64,000 nucleotides of DNA, from contig CAIVVS010000269.1 of assembly GCA_903909415.1 (NCBI GenBank), positions 15,967 through 79,966 of the forward strand, written 5' to 3'. Below the pieces are notes generated by a model, which was not told where the DNA came from, ran no database searches, and saw only the letters and a list, made by a program, of their open reading frames with translations. This stretch comes from an uncultured Pseudomonadota bacterium. Its GTDB lineage: Bacteria; Pseudomonadota; Gammaproteobacteria; Burkholderiales; SG8-39. Below, one piece after another: positions 42,597-53,394 of this stretch. Position 1 is the stretch's first letter. Every line of letters starts with the position of its first letter. Position numbers and translations under genes: made by a program.

Positions 42597-43379
42597 TCAG
42601 GCCGTGACGGAGAACCCGACACGCCCGAGATGCTGGATCTCGCACTCCACCCAGGTACCGGGCAGCAGGGCTTCGGCGGCGGTCGCCCCGCCCGCCATCA
42701 CCGTCCAGCCCGGCTGCAGCGGCTCCCCGGCTTCGGCGGCAAAACGGGCGGCCGAGACCAGCGCGCGCAGCGGGTTGCCCAGGATCGCGGCGGTCGAGCC
42801 GATCAGCACCGGCTTGCCGTTGAAGTTCAGCGACAGGCCCAGGTTGGAGAAGTCGAAGTCGGGGCTGTGCCACTGCCCGGTGACGAAGCCCGACGAGGAG
42901 GCGTTGTCCGCGACCACGTCGGTCAGCGAGAACTTGAACTTCTCGTAGCGCGAATCGATGATTTCCATCGCCGGGGCGATCGCCTCCACCGCCGACAGGG
43001 CCTGCATCGGGGTGATGTCGCCGACGAGCTCCTTCTTCAGCAGGAAGGCCACTTCCGGCTCGACGCGGGGGTGCACGTAGCGCGCCAGGCTGGTCGGGCC
43101 GCCGTCCTCGACCACCATGTCGCTGGTCAGCCGGCCCCAGATCATGTCGGACACGCCCATCTGCACGATCTTGGCGCGGCTGGTGAAGCCCATCTTCACG
43201 CCGACGCGGGTCGCGCCGCGCTCGATGCGCCGGGCTATTGCCAGGCGCTGCACCTCGTAGGCGTCCGCCAGCGAGATCTCGGTGTCCGCCGACAGTTGCG
43301 CGATGCCGCGCGCGGTGTGCGCCGCAACGTCCACCCGCTCGGCCAGTTTTCTCAGGTCTGCCATCTCGTTTCCCCTCAA
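42597..43379 (-). CDS. dmpH: 4-oxalocrotonate decarboxylase
   Basis: The protein has 260 residues of the hydratase/decarboxylase family. GVKMGFTSRAKIVQMGVSDMIWGRL and YVHPRVEPEVAFLLKKEL followed by IIDSRYEKFKFSLTDVVADNASS fit DmpH/NbaG rather than the hydratase encoded next to it. It decarboxylates 2-oxo-3-hexenedioate, the product of 2-aminomuconate deamination, to 2-hydroxypenta-2,4-dienoate. ATG 43379 and ATG 43364 are both possible starts. It lies 8 bases after the hydratase gene, and the two products normally form a complex. Confidence 0.9.
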   Translation of the reverse strand: MRGNEMADLRKLAERVDVAAHTARGIAQLSADTEISLADAYEVQRLAIARRIERGATRVGVKMGFTSRAKIVQMGVSDMIWGRLTSDMVVEDGGPTSLARYVHPRVEPEVAFLLKKELVGDITPMQALSAVEAIAPAMEIIDSRYEKFKFSLTDVVADNASSSGFVTGQWHSPDFDFSNLGLSLNFNGKPVLIGSTAAILGNPLRALVSAARFAAEAGEPLQPGWTVMAGGATAAEALLPGTWVECEIQHLGRVGFSVTA

Positions 43380-43387
43380 TTGCCGAC

Positions 43388-44218
43388 TCAGTTGCCAAAG
43401 GACGTGCGCACCGAGCCCAGCCCGGAGATGCGCACGTCGATGACGTCACCGGCCGCGACCGCGGCCATCGGCCCGAGCGCGCCGCTCATGATCACGTCGC
43501 CTGCCTTCAGCGGCGCACCGTTGGCCGCCATGGTCTGCGCCAGCCACAGTGCCGCGTTCAGCGGGTTGCCCAGGCAGGCGATGCCCGCGCCCAGCGACAC
43601 CTGGTCGCCGCGCCGCTCCATCACCATGCCGCACAGGCGCAGGTCCAGGCCGACCAGCTTCTTCGGGTCGTTGCCCAGCACGAACAGGCCCGACGACGCG
43701 TTGTCCGCGATGGTGTCGGTGATGCGGATGTTCCAGTTCTCGATGCGGCTGCCGACGATCTCGATGGCCGGCACCACGTAGGCGACCGCCGCCATCAGCT
43801 CGGACATCACCACGTCGGCGTGCTTCAGGTCGCGCTCCAGCACCAGGGCGATCTCGGCCTCGACCTTGGGCTGCATCAGGCGCGCCATCGGCACTTCCTC
43901 GCCGTCGGGTACGGCCATGTCTGCATAGAGCATGCCGTAGTCGGGCTGGTCCACGCCCAGTTGCTTCTGCACCGACTTGGAAGTCAGGCCGATCTTGCGT
44001 CCCACCAGGCGCCGGCCGTGCTTGAGCCAGTACTGGGTGTTCGCGTTCTGGATCGCGTACGCTGCGGCGAGGTCGCCCGCCGGGATGTCGTCGCGGATGG
44101 GCGTGGTCGCCACGCCGGTTTCGCCGGCCTTGCGGATGCGCTCGGCCAGTGCTCGCACCTGCGCCGCGCCCACTTTCGCCGGGCCGGCCTTCGTGCCGGC
44201 CTGTTTTGCCTTAGCCAT
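43388..44218 (-). CDS. mhpD: 2-oxopent-4-enoate (2-keto-4-pentenoate) hydratase
   Basis: The protein has 276 residues from ATG 44218, preceded by [31 protein letters not shown] followed by [15 protein letters not shown] and [25 protein letters not shown] matches the DmpE/MhpD/NbaH branch. A Lys/Ala-rich extension of about 20 residues precedes the conserved domain. It hydrates 2-hydroxypentadienoate to 4-hydroxy-2-oxovalerate for the aldolase. Confidence 0.9.
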   Translation of the reverse strand: MAKAKQAGTKAGPAKVGAAQVRALAERIRKAGETGVATTPIRDDIPAGDLAAAYAIQNANTQYWLKHGRRLVGRKIGLTSKSVQKQLGVDQPDYGMLYADMAVPDGEEVPMARLMQPKVEAEIALVLERDLKHADVVMSELMAAVAYVVPAIEIVGSRIENWNIRITDTIADNASSGLFVLGNDPKKLVGLDLRLCGMVMERRGDQVSLGAGIACLGNPLNAALWLAQTMAANGAPLKAGDVIMSGALGPMAAVAAGDVIDVRISGLGSVRTSFGN

Positions 44219-44293
44219 GTCTTGGGTTCCTTGTTGCCGTGCCGGGACGGGCCGGCGGCCCGCCCCGAGCGCGCGTTTGCGTGCCTGCGGCAC

Positions 44294-45226
44294 TCACACC
44301 ATCTTGTTGCTGATCTCGCCGATCTTCTCGATCCACATCTTGACGGTCTCGCCGCGCTTGAGGAAGCGGTTGCGCGGCGTACCCACGCCCGCGGGCGTGC
44401 CGGTCAGCACCAGGTCGCCCGGGTGCAGCGTCACGCGCGAGGACAGCATCGCGATCTGCTCGGCGGTGTCGAAGATCATCTTGCCGCTGTTGGAATCCTG
44501 CATCAGCTCGTCCCCGACCCACAGCTTCATGTCCAGGTCGTGCGGGTTGCGGATCTGCGAGGCCGGGACGATCCACGGGCCCAGCGGGCAGGAGCCTTCC
44601 CAGCTCTTGTGGCTGGTCCAGTCCCAGAAAAACGGGGAATGCGGCGGGTTCTTGGTGCGCCGCCCGGCGTCGCGCGCCGACAGGTCGTTGGCGATGGTGT
44701 AACCGGCGACGTAGGACAGCGCCTTGTCCACCGGCACGTTGCGCGCCGGCTTGCCGATGACCGCGGCCAGTTCGATCTCCCAGTCGACGTTTTTCGCGAA
44801 CGCGGGCAGCGTGACCTCGGCGCCCGGGCCGACGACCGGGCTGCGGGAGGCCTTGATGAAGTGCCAGGGCTTCTCCCCCAGCTGCTTCATGGTCTTGCCC
44901 GGCTTGTCGCCGTGCGCGCGCGCCATCTCCGCCATGTGGTCGGTGTAGTTCGCCCCGGCGCAATAGATGGTGCCCGGGTACAGCAGGGGCGCGAGCAGCG
45001 TCACCTTCTTCAACGCCACGCCCTTGGCCCGGCTCTTCCCGGACTCGATCTTCTTCGCCACCTCGGCGAAGGCGCGGTTGGCCTTGGACCAGTCCGCGAG
45101 CGCACCCACGGTCGTGGACCAGGCCGCCACGCCGGTGAGCTTGGCGGCGTCATACACCTGGTCGCCGACCAGGATGCCGGCGCGGCCTTCCTTGCCGGAC
45201 TTGTAGCTGAGCAGTCTGTAGGCCAT
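44294..45226 (-). CDS. Fumarylacetoacetate hydrolase-family protein
   Basis: The protein has 310 residues. The C-terminal FAH domain shows YCAGANYTDHM, acidic metal ligands in DWEIELAAVIGK and a third in YTIANDLSARDAGRR, and LVLTGTPAGVGTPR. Members cleave C-C bonds of ring-fission acylpyruvates or act as isomerase/decarboxylases. It lies between the hydratase and an FMN-reductase gene (2-base gap). The extradiol dioxygenase at 48659-49588 is a possible source of its substrate. The exact reaction is not determined. Confidence 0.85.
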   Translation of the reverse strand: MAYRLLSYKSGKEGRAGILVGDQVYDAAKLTGVAAWSTTVGALADWSKANRAFAEVAKKIESGKSRAKGVALKKVTLLAPLLYPGTIYCAGANYTDHMAEMARAHGDKPGKTMKQLGEKPWHFIKASRSPVVGPGAEVTLPAFAKNVDWEIELAAVIGKPARNVPVDKALSYVAGYTIANDLSARDAGRRTKNPPHSPFFWDWTSHKSWEGSCPLGPWIVPASQIRNPHDLDMKLWVGDELMQDSNSGKMIFDTAEQIAMLSSRVTLHPGDLVLTGTPAGVGTPRNRFLKRGETVKMWIEKIGEISNKMV

Positions 45227-45228
45227 GG

Positions 45229-45786
45229 TTACACCAGCGCTTTCTTGACCTTGCCGATCCAGGCCTCGAACGCGGTCATCTGCGTGGCCAGGATCTTGCG
45301 GGTCGCTTCGTCAGTGAGCTTGCCGTCGGCGTCGAACTTGGTCTGCGCCATGCCGATGAACACCTCCGGCTTGCCCAGCAGCATCGCGTCGATGCAGCTC
45401 AGGCTCTTGCGCAGGTCGTACTGCGCGCGCGCGCCGCCCAGCGGGCCGGCGGTGGCCGACAGGATCGCCACCGGCTTGCCGGCGTACGGCTGGGGCGTCA
45501 TCTTGGACACCCAGTCGATCGAGTTCTTGAGCGTGCCGGGAATGGTCCAGTTGTACTCCGGGCAGGCGATCAGGATGCCGTCGGCGGCGAGGATGGCGTC
45601 GCGGAACTTCACCGCGGCGGCCGGGGCGCCCGCGTCCAGCACGTCGCCGTTGAACAACGGCAGGTCGGCGATTGAGGTGATCTCGAGGGTCATGCCGGCG
45701 GGCATGACTTCGGCGGCGGCCTTCAGCGCCGACAGGTTGAAGGACTTCGCGCGCAGGCTGCCGCAGATGCCTAGGATCTTGCTCAT
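45229..45786 (-). CDS. NADPH-dependent FMN reductase-family flavoprotein
   Basis: The protein has 185 residues from ATG 45786. The flavodoxin-like fold shows ICGSLRAKSFNLSALKAA (FMN phosphate loop), CPEYNWTIPGTLKNSIDW and SATAGPLGGARAQYDLR. Relatives reduce FMN, quinones, chromate or azo bonds. It lies 2 bases upstream of the FAH-family gene in the catabolic run, so it may reduce a quinonoid or nitro intermediate, or supply reduced flavin; this is inference. Confidence 0.85.
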   Translation of the reverse strand: MSKILGICGSLRAKSFNLSALKAAAEVMPAGMTLEITSIADLPLFNGDVLDAGAPAAAVKFRDAILAADGILIACPEYNWTIPGTLKNSIDWVSKMTPQPYAGKPVAILSATAGPLGGARAQYDLRKSLSCIDAMLLGKPEVFIGMAQTKFDADGKLTDEATRKILATQMTAFEAWIGKVKKALV

Positions 45787-45931
45787 TGACGTCGTTTCCT
45801 GTGTTGGGGATTGGGGAAGTGCTTGCCGGACGCAAGGATGCTCACGCCGCCCGGTGCCGGACAATCGCGCATTTTACGGTGAATCGGCGGCGGACCGGAG
45901 CCCGGCCCGCCGCCAGTCCACTGCCCGTCGG

Positions 45932-48115
45932 TCAGGCCAGCGCCGCCTTCAGCCGCGCCGGGCTGAAGGGCACGCTCCGAAGCCGCGCGCCGGTGGCGTC
46001 GAAGATCGCGTTCGCCACGGCCGGCATGACCGGCGATGCGGCCGGCTCGCCGCCGCCCAGCGAGGGCAGTTCGGGCCGGTTGATCAGTTCGATCACGATC
46101 TCGTCGGGCATGTCGGAGAAGCGCAGGATGGGGTACGCGTTCCAGTCCGGCGCGAGCAGCCGGCCCGAATCGAAGCGCAGGTCCTCGACGAGCGCGCGGC
46201 TCAGCGTCTGCACCACCGCCCCTTCGATCTGGTTGCGCAACCCGTCGGGATTGACGATCAGTCCGGCGTCGTGCGCCACATAGACCCTGGGCACCCTGAC
46301 CTTCCCGGTGGCGCGGGCGACCTCGACGTCCACCACGATGGCGGCGTACGAGCTGTAGTTGTCGTACTGCACGAAGGCCACGCCGCGCCCCTGTCCGCGC
46401 TTCTCCCTGGCGGCGGGACGGGCCTCCCACCTGGACACGCGCGCCACCGCCTCCAGTACCGCGATCGCGCGCGCATCCTTCAGGTGGCGGAGGCGGAAGG
46501 CGATCGGGTCCGCGCCCGCGAGCGCCGCCATCTCGTCGATGAAGGACTCGTTGGCGAAGGAGTTCTGCGGCGAACCCAGGCCGCGCAGCGAGGACACCCG
46601 GATGGGTGACTTCTCCAGGAGGTGCAGCGCCACCCGCTTGTTCGGGAATACATAGGTCGGGCGCGCATTGCGGTCGGGGCCGACCACGTTGTGGCGCTCG
46701 GCCAGGCCGGTTTCCAGGCCCGGGATGATGTTCCCCGCCGCGCCGAAACTCGGGCGGCCGCTGTGGTTGGGACTCCATACCTGGTAGTCCCAGGCCGTGA
46801 TCGCGCCCTGCGCGTCCAGTCCCGCGGCCAGCTCGAAGGCCATGGCCACGCCCTTGGGTTCGTGCAGGTGCTCGTCGTCCCGCATCCACTGCACGCGCAC
46901 CGGCTTGCCGACCGCCTGCGACAGCAGCGCCGCATCGCCGGTGCAGTCGTCCGCGCCGTTGTGCCCGTAGCAGCCCGAGCCCTCCATCCAGACCAGGCGC
47001 ACCTTGTCCCTGGGCAGCCCGATCAGGGTCGCCACGCTGTCGCGCAACGGAAACGAGGACTGGGTCGGCGACCACAGCGTCGCGCCATTCGGGCCGACGT
47101 TGGCGACGGCGCAGGACGGCCCGATGGAGGCGTGCAACTGGTGGGGAACGTAGTAGCTGGCGCGGTGGCGCTTGCTGGCCGCCGCCATCGCGTCGGCCGG
47201 CTTGCCTTCATTCTGCAGCACACGCTCGGTCGACTTCATCTGGCGCAGCGCGTTGGGGAGCGATGCCATGTCCGGCACGGCGGGTCCCGGCGTCCATTCC
47301 ACCTTGAGCGTGCGCGCCGCGCGGATCGCCGCATGCTCGGTATCGGCGACAACCCCGACGAAGTTGTCCTTGCGCACCACGCGAACGTTCCCCGGCAGCT
47401 TCGCCACCGAAGCTGCATCGACCTTCGCCACCCTGGCGCCGATCATGGACGAGCGCACCACGCGGCCGTGCAACATGCCCTCGACGCGCATGTTCTGCAC
47501 GAACGGATGGCTGCCGTACACCTTGGCGGGTATGTCCACCCGCGGGATCGACTTGCCGATCACCTTCTGTTGCGCGGCGGCCTTGGGCCGGACCTTGCGC
47601 TCGAGCTTTTTCTCGAACTTCCGGCCACCCACCAGCTCCGCATAGCCCACCTGCCGGCCGCCGCCGGCGCTGACCATGCCGTCCTGGACCGAGAGCTGGT
47701 CCGCCGGCACGCCCAGCCTGGCCGAGGCCATGGCCAGCAGCGTGGCGCGCGCCTCGGCCGCGGCCTGGCGCAACTGCGGGCCGGCGCGGTAGATGGTCAG
47801 GCTGCCCACCGTCGGGCCCTGGTCCGGGCACAGCTGCGTGTCGCCCATCACCATGCTGATGCGCTCGAACGCCACGTCCAGTTCATCCGCGGCCAGCTGG
47901 GCCATCGCGGTTTCGATGCCGGTGCCGAGCTCGACCTTGCCGATGAACACGTTGATGCGCCCGTCGGCCGCGACCGACAGGAAGGCATCGACCTGCTCCA
48001 GCGCCGGGTTGGCCGGCGCCTGGCCGGTGGCATCCAGCGGGATCGCAAACGAGATGACCAGCGCGCCGCCTGCCTGCAGGAAGGTGCGGCGGGAGACGTC
48101 CATGGGGGCGTTCAT
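45932..48115 (-). CDS. Molybdopterin-binding hydroxylase large subunit (IorB-like, TAT-exported)
   Basis: The protein has 727 residues from ATG 48115. The N-terminus SRRTFLQAGGALVISFAI is a twin-arginine signal. The xanthine-oxidase-type Mo domain has GKVELGTGIETAMAQLAADEL, PTVGSLT, VSSLRGLGSPQNSF and the C-terminal GGGEPAASPVMPAVANA with the catalytic Glu. The layout matches the isoquinoline 1-oxidoreductase / aldehyde dehydrogenase large subunit, which hydroxylates N-heteroaromatics or oxidises aldehydes in the periplasm. It overlaps the iron-sulfur subunit gene by 4 bases. There is no FAD subunit gene, as usual for this class. Confidence 0.88.
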   Translation of the reverse strand: MNAPMDVSRRTFLQAGGALVISFAIPLDATGQAPANPALEQVDAFLSVAADGRINVFIGKVELGTGIETAMAQLAADELDVAFERISMVMGDTQLCPDQGPTVGSLTIYRAGPQLRQAAAEARATLLAMASARLGVPADQLSVQDGMVSAGGGRQVGYAELVGGRKFEKKLERKVRPKAAAQQKVIGKSIPRVDIPAKVYGSHPFVQNMRVEGMLHGRVVRSSMIGARVAKVDAASVAKLPGNVRVVRKDNFVGVVADTEHAAIRAARTLKVEWTPGPAVPDMASLPNALRQMKSTERVLQNEGKPADAMAAASKRHRASYYVPHQLHASIGPSCAVANVGPNGATLWSPTQSSFPLRDSVATLIGLPRDKVRLVWMEGSGCYGHNGADDCTGDAALLSQAVGKPVRVQWMRDDEHLHEPKGVAMAFELAAGLDAQGAITAWDYQVWSPNHSGRPSFGAAGNIIPGLETGLAERHNVVGPDRNARPTYVFPNKRVALHLLEKSPIRVSSLRGLGSPQNSFANESFIDEMAALAGADPIAFRLRHLKDARAIAVLEAVARVSRWEARPAAREKRGQGRGVAFVQYDNYSSYAAIVVDVEVARATGKVRVPRVYVAHDAGLIVNPDGLRNQIEGAVVQTLSRALVEDLRFDSGRLLAPDWNAYPILRFSDMPDEIVIELINRPELPSLGGGEPAASPVMPAVANAIFDATGARLRSVPFSPARLKAALA

Positions 48116-48570
48116 GCCGTCACCCCCGCGGCCTTGCGTACCGCCCGCAGGATGCGCATGTGCGTGCCGCAGCGGCACAGGTTGCCGTCCAGCGCGCTCC
48201 GGATCTGGGCTTCAGTGGGCCTGGGCGTGGCCTTGAGCAGGGCCGCCGAGGTCATGATCATGCCGTTGGCGCAGTAACCGCACTGCGCGGCCTGTTCCTC
48301 GACGAAGGCCTTCTGCACCGGATGCGGGTTGGCCGGCGTGCCCAGGCCTTCCAGCGTGGTCACCGGCTCGCGCACCGCCGAAATCGCCACCGAGCAGGAG
48401 CGCACCGCCCTGCCGCCCAGGTGCACGGTGCAGGCGCCGCACTGCGCCAGACCGCAGCCGAACTTGGGCCCGGTCAGGCCCAGTTCATTGCGCAGCACGT
48501 ACAGCAGCGGCGTGTCGGGCGGCGAGACCACCTCCAGGTCCGCTCCGTTGATCCTCAGTGTGATGGCCAC
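48112..48570 (-). CDS. [2Fe-2S] subunit of molybdenum hydroxylase (IorA-like)
   Basis: The protein has 152 residues. A plant-type [2Fe-2S] motif GCGLAQCGACTV with a fourth Cys in VRSC precedes the second cluster motif CGYCANGMIM and CRCGTH. It relays electrons from the Mo centre of the large subunit downstream. It has no export signal and is probably carried out of the cytoplasm folded with the TAT-bearing partner. Confidence 0.92.
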   Translation of the reverse strand: MAITLRINGADLEVVSPPDTPLLYVLRNELGLTGPKFGCGLAQCGACTVHLGGRAVRSCSVAISAVREPVTTLEGLGTPANPHPVQKAFVEEQAAQCGYCANGMIMTSAALLKATPRPTEAQIRSALDGNLCRCGTHMRILRAVRKAAGVTA

Positions 48571-48658
48571 CGTGTTCCCCCTCCCCTTTGCAATTCATGT
48601 TGTCGTCGCGGCTGCGCCGCGCTCGTACTGCCAATGCCGTACTGCAGGTACTACTCCC

Positions 48659-49588
48659 TCAGGCCACCTGCCGCAATCCCGCCGCGCCGGCGCCGTCCTT
48701 GCCGTCCTTGCGGAACTCCGGGATGTCCGGCAACGCGCCCCACATGCAGAAGGACTGCGGCGCGAACGGGAACTGGCGCGGCCGGTAGGCCGCTTCCTCC
48801 TCCGGCTGGATGTGCTTCACGCCCACCGAGTACTCGTAGACCATGCCGTCGGGCCCTTCGAAGTACAGGAAGCAGGCCGACGAGGACGGATGCCGGCCGG
48901 GGCCGAACACGATGCGCACGCCCTGCTCTTTCAGGAAATAGTAGGAGCGCATGATGTCATCCAGGTCCTCGACCTGGTGGTTGATGTGCTGCACCCCGGC
49001 TGCGGACGAGGGAAACAGCGCCAGCGTGTGATGGATGGTGTTCACGCGCAGCAGCGGCGCATCGCCGATCCAGTCCGACACGCGGGCGTTCAGCATGCGG
49101 GTCCAGAAGGCCTCGTCGCGCGCGGCGTTGGTGGTGCGCAGGCCGATGTGGCTGAATTCGGTGATGCCCGCATCGCGCGCGAGGAAGGTGCGCGTGCCGC
49201 TGTGGTGCGGGCGCAGCACCACCTCGATGCGGTTGCCGGAGGGGTCCTTGAACCACAGGAAATCCTTGACCCGGCGCCGTTCGCACTCCTCGCGGCTGCC
49301 CGCCGTCGCCTTGTGGCCGGCTGATTCCAGTTCCGCGCCGACGGCGTCGAATTGCGAGGGCTCCAGCAGGTCGAATCCCACCGCGTGGTCGTGCGGGTCG
49401 CCTTCGGTGTAGACCAGCGTGTGGTCGCGGGTGTCACCGCGCACCGTGGGCTTGTCGCTGCGGAAATAGGCGCTCCTGCCCTCGCGCCCCGCCAGCTGCA
49501 GCCCGACGATGCGGGTGCAGAAATCCACCGCCGCGTCCAGGTTGGGCGTGCCCATGCGCACATAGCGGATGTCGTGCAGGTTGATCAT
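48659..49588 (-). CDS. VOC-family extradiol ring-cleavage dioxygenase
   Basis: The protein has 309 residues with two vicinal-oxygen-chelate modules. Fe(II) ligands are readable: His147 (FSHIGL), His201 (VQHINHQVEDLDD) and Glu252 (YEYSVG). The extradiol signature (from GPGRHPSSSACFLYFE to EYSVG) is present. It should cleave a catechol-type ring next to the hydroxyls. Its substrate is unknown. Cotranscription with the molybdenum hydroxylase and mmsA suggests a second ring-fission branch besides 3-hydroxyanthranilate. GGGG-type ribosome sites are weak at ATG 49588. Confidence 0.82.
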   Translation of the reverse strand: MINLHDIRYVRMGTPNLDAAVDFCTRIVGLQLAGREGRSAYFRSDKPTVRGDTRDHTLVYTEGDPHDHAVGFDLLEPSQFDAVGAELESAGHKATAGSREECERRRVKDFLWFKDPSGNRIEVVLRPHHSGTRTFLARDAGITEFSHIGLRTTNAARDEAFWTRMLNARVSDWIGDAPLLRVNTIHHTLALFPSSAAGVQHINHQVEDLDDIMRSYYFLKEQGVRIVFGPGRHPSSSACFLYFEGPDGMVYEYSVGVKHIQPEEEAAYRPRQFPFAPQSFCMWGALPDIPEFRKDGKDGAGAAGLRQVA

Positions 49589-49598
49589 GGCCGCGTCC

Positions 49599-51125
<1,527 letters not shown>

Positions 51126-51387
51126 GGTGCAACTCCAGGATGCGGATTCAGGGGATTTCAGGAGGGAAAATGCGGGTATTTCCTCAACCGAAACAGCGGC
51201 AAAGGCAGCGTTCCGTTATACCGGCGCCGCCACCGAGCGGCAAGGTCGCGACGATGAAATCCCGGCGCGACGCGGATGGCCCGGGCCTGCTGCGACGCAG
51301 CATCCGCGAGCTCGCGGCACCATGCCTGCAGCGGGCGCCGAATCCCGCGTTGCGCTGCGCTGCGACACGGCGCAGAATCCGCCCCCG

Positions 51388-51876
51388 ATGTACGCCCACC
51401 TAGTCACCGTCGCCTTGCTGCACCTGTTCGTCGCCATCTCGCTGGCGGCCACTTTCGTCGCCGTCGGGGTCAACGTGCTGGTTGAACCCGGCGGCAGCGG
51501 CGTGGAAGGCACGCAGGGCATGCTGCTGTTCATCGCCGGCGGCCTGGTGACCTTCGCCTTCGTGGTGATGCCGGTCGCGGCCGGCGTCGGCCTGATGAAC
51601 CGGCGCCAGTGGGCGCGCATGATCACCATCGGCATGGGCATCGCCTATGCGCTGATTGCCGTGCCGATGATGGACCGGGCCGGCGGCTGGGTGCTGCTGG
51701 CGGTCTCCGCCTACACGCTGTTCGCGCTGTACCGCCGTGACGTGGTGGCGGAGTTTGCCGCCCGCGCGACCGATGCGGCCGGGGCGAATGCTGCGGCCCC
51801 CGTGGTCACTGTGGCCAGCGTCGCTGCGGACCCGGCGCCCGCCATCCCGGACGCGACCCCGCCTAGCCGAAACTGA
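51388..51876 (+). CDS. Hypothetical membrane protein
   Basis: The protein has 162 residues from ATG 51388. Four hydrophobic segments (about 4-30, 42-66, 75-92 and 97-112) precede an Ala/Pro-rich soluble tail of about 45 residues. I recognise no family. It is divergent from mmsA across a 262-base gap in which I see no clear regulatory motif, and its last 14 bases overlap the convergent cyclase gene. Its function is unknown. Confidence 0.55.
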   Translation: MYAHLVTVALLHLFVAISLAATFVAVGVNVLVEPGGSGVEGTQGMLLFIAGGLVTFAFVVMPVAAGVGLMNRRQWARMITIGMGIAYALIAVPMMDRAGGWVLLAVSAYTLFALYRRDVVAEFAARATDAAGANAAAPVVTVASVAADPAPAIPDATPPSRN

Positions 51877-52747
51877 AGGTCAGCACCTCGGTCGCCAGCG
51901 ATGCAGCCACGCCGAAGGCCGCCTTGCCGCCGACGCGCAACATGATCTGCTCGCGCCGCACCAGCACCTCCTGGTCGCCATCCAGCGTCACGTAGGTACC
52001 GTTGCTGGACACGTCCACCAGGTAGTACTGGGCGCCACGCAGTTCGATGTGCGCATGCTGGCGCGAGGCGGATTTCTCGGTGATGTGGACCTCGGATCCG
52101 GCGTCGCGGCCCAGGCTCACCGAGCCCTTCTCCATGGGGAAGATCACCGGACGCCCCGCCAGGCTGAGCACGATCGGCCGGGAGCGGTGCATGCGCGTCG
52201 GCGAGTGCACCATCTGCGTGGTCTCCTCGTCGGCCTGCCAGAGCATCTCGAACACATGCACCCCGTCCTGCTTGCCCTTGACCACCTGGGCGTCCAGGTC
52301 GCGCAGCATCGGCTGGAACTGCGGCGGCAGGGCCTGCGCGGTGGCCGCGCTGGTCAGGATCTGGCGCGCCTTGGCCAACCCGGCGATGCGCGCCGCGGTG
52401 TTCACGCCGTCGCCCCAGAAGTCGTCCTTGTCCTCCAGTACCGGGCCGAAGTGGAAACCCATCCGGATGGCGAACTTGTGCCCGGCCACCGGCAGCATCG
52501 CGTCCACCCGCTCCTGCATGGCGCGCGCCGCCTCGGCCGCGGCGCCGGCCTTGGTGAAGGCGGCCATCACCTCGTCGCCTATGGTCTTGACCACCCGCCC
52601 GCCCCACCCGGCGACCACGGCCTGGATTTCCACCAGCACCTGCTCGATCGCCTTGGCGGCGGGCTTGTCGCCCATCTGCTCGTACAGCCGCGTGCTGCCG
52701 GTCACGTCGGCGAACAGGATGGCGAACTCGCGCGAGATCAGGGTCAT
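51863..52747 (-). CDS. Class III adenylate cyclase with C-terminal FHA domain
   Basis: The protein has 294 residues. The class III cyclase domain (about 1-180) has metal Asp14 (FADVTGST), Lys54 and Asp58 in KTIGDEVMAAF, and Asp113, Asn116 and Arg120 in GDGVNTAAR. The complete set, with Lys54/Asp113, predicts ATP specificity. An FHA domain follows (about 205-285; SLGRDAGSEVHITEKSASRQHAHIEL, SSNGTYV), which binds phosphothreonine. It is coupled to the MarR gene by a 4-base overlap. It could link phosphorylation or cAMP to control of the neighbouring catabolic genes, which is inference. Confidence 0.87.
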   Translation of the reverse strand: MTLISREFAILFADVTGSTRLYEQMGDKPAAKAIEQVLVEIQAVVAGWGGRVVKTIGDEVMAAFTKAGAAAEAARAMQERVDAMLPVAGHKFAIRMGFHFGPVLEDKDDFWGDGVNTAARIAGLAKARQILTSAATAQALPPQFQPMLRDLDAQVVKGKQDGVHVFEMLWQADEETTQMVHSPTRMHRSRPIVLSLAGRPVIFPMEKGSVSLGRDAGSEVHITEKSASRQHAHIELRGAQYYLVDVSSNGTYVTLDGDQEVLVRREQIMLRVGGKAAFGVAASLATEVLTFSFG

Positions 52748-53277
52748 GGCCGCACCCGCTTGGCGTGCTCGCCCGCGGCCTTGCGAAGGACGCCCCGGTC
52801 CGGCGGGGACTCGGGGGCGACCGGTTCCAGGCCGGCGAGGATCTTCAGGCAGCGCACGAATGCCGGGCGCAGCTCCGCCGGCAGGGGAGCGATGATCAGT
52901 TCCTCCACTTCCGCGTCGCGCGGCATCACCTGCTCCAGGAGGCGCTCGCCGCGCTCGGTGATGGTGAGCGACCAGGCGCGCGCGTCGGCCTCGGAGCGCT
53001 CGCGGCGCATCAGGCCGCGCGCCACCAGGCGCTTGACCATGTCCGCGAAGGAATTCCGGTCGATCGCGATGCGCTCGGCCAGCTCGTTCTGGCTGGCGCC
53101 CGGGTGCTGCAGCGAGATGATCAGCAGCGCCTTCTGGCGCGGCGTCAGGCCGGTGGGCGCGAACGCCTCGGTGAAGATGTTCTCGGCGCGGAAGTGCGCG
53201 CGCCGCAACAGGTGCGACACCACGTCGGTGAGCACGAAATCGTCGATATGCGGTCGGGGCATCCTGCTGCGCGCCAT
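52744..53277 (-). CDS. MarR-family transcriptional regulator
   Basis: The protein has 177 residues from ATG 53277, preceded by GAGGAG. The winged helix shows LTPRQKALLIISLQHPGASQNELAERIAIDRNSFADMVKRLVARGLMRRE and the wing ADARAWSLTITERG. MarR proteins are usually repressors released by aromatic ligands. It lies divergent to nbaC, and a repeated 21-bp element lies 70 bases upstream of its start, so autoregulation and control of the nba genes are likely. Confidence 0.9.
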   Translation of the reverse strand: MARSRMPRPHIDDFVLTDVVSHLLRRAHFRAENIFTEAFAPTGLTPRQKALLIISLQHPGASQNELAERIAIDRNSFADMVKRLVARGLMRRERSEADARAWSLTITERGERLLEQVMPRDAEVEELIIAPLPAELRPAFVRCLKILAGLEPVAPESPPDRGVLRKAAGEHAKRVRP

Positions 53278-53346
53278 GGCGGGCTCCTCGCTTTCGGTCC
53301 GGCCTGCAATGCGGGTCAGGCACGGGCAAGCCGGCATGTTCTCACA

Positions 53347-53367
53347 GAATACGCCGTACCCCCCCTA
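53347..53367. promoter_or_regulatory. 21-bp repeated element, copy 1 (putative operator)
   Basis: This sequence is repeated without a mismatch at 54113-54133. It contains the small palindrome TACGCCGTA followed by a run of seven C. It lies in the MarR/nbaC divergent spacer, 70 bases from the MarR start and about 140 from the nbaC start. Duplication upstream of two genes of one pathway, beside a MarR gene, makes it a likely operator. Confidence 0.6.
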
Positions 53368-53394
53368 ATCGGCCGCCCCGCCCGGGCCGGCGTC

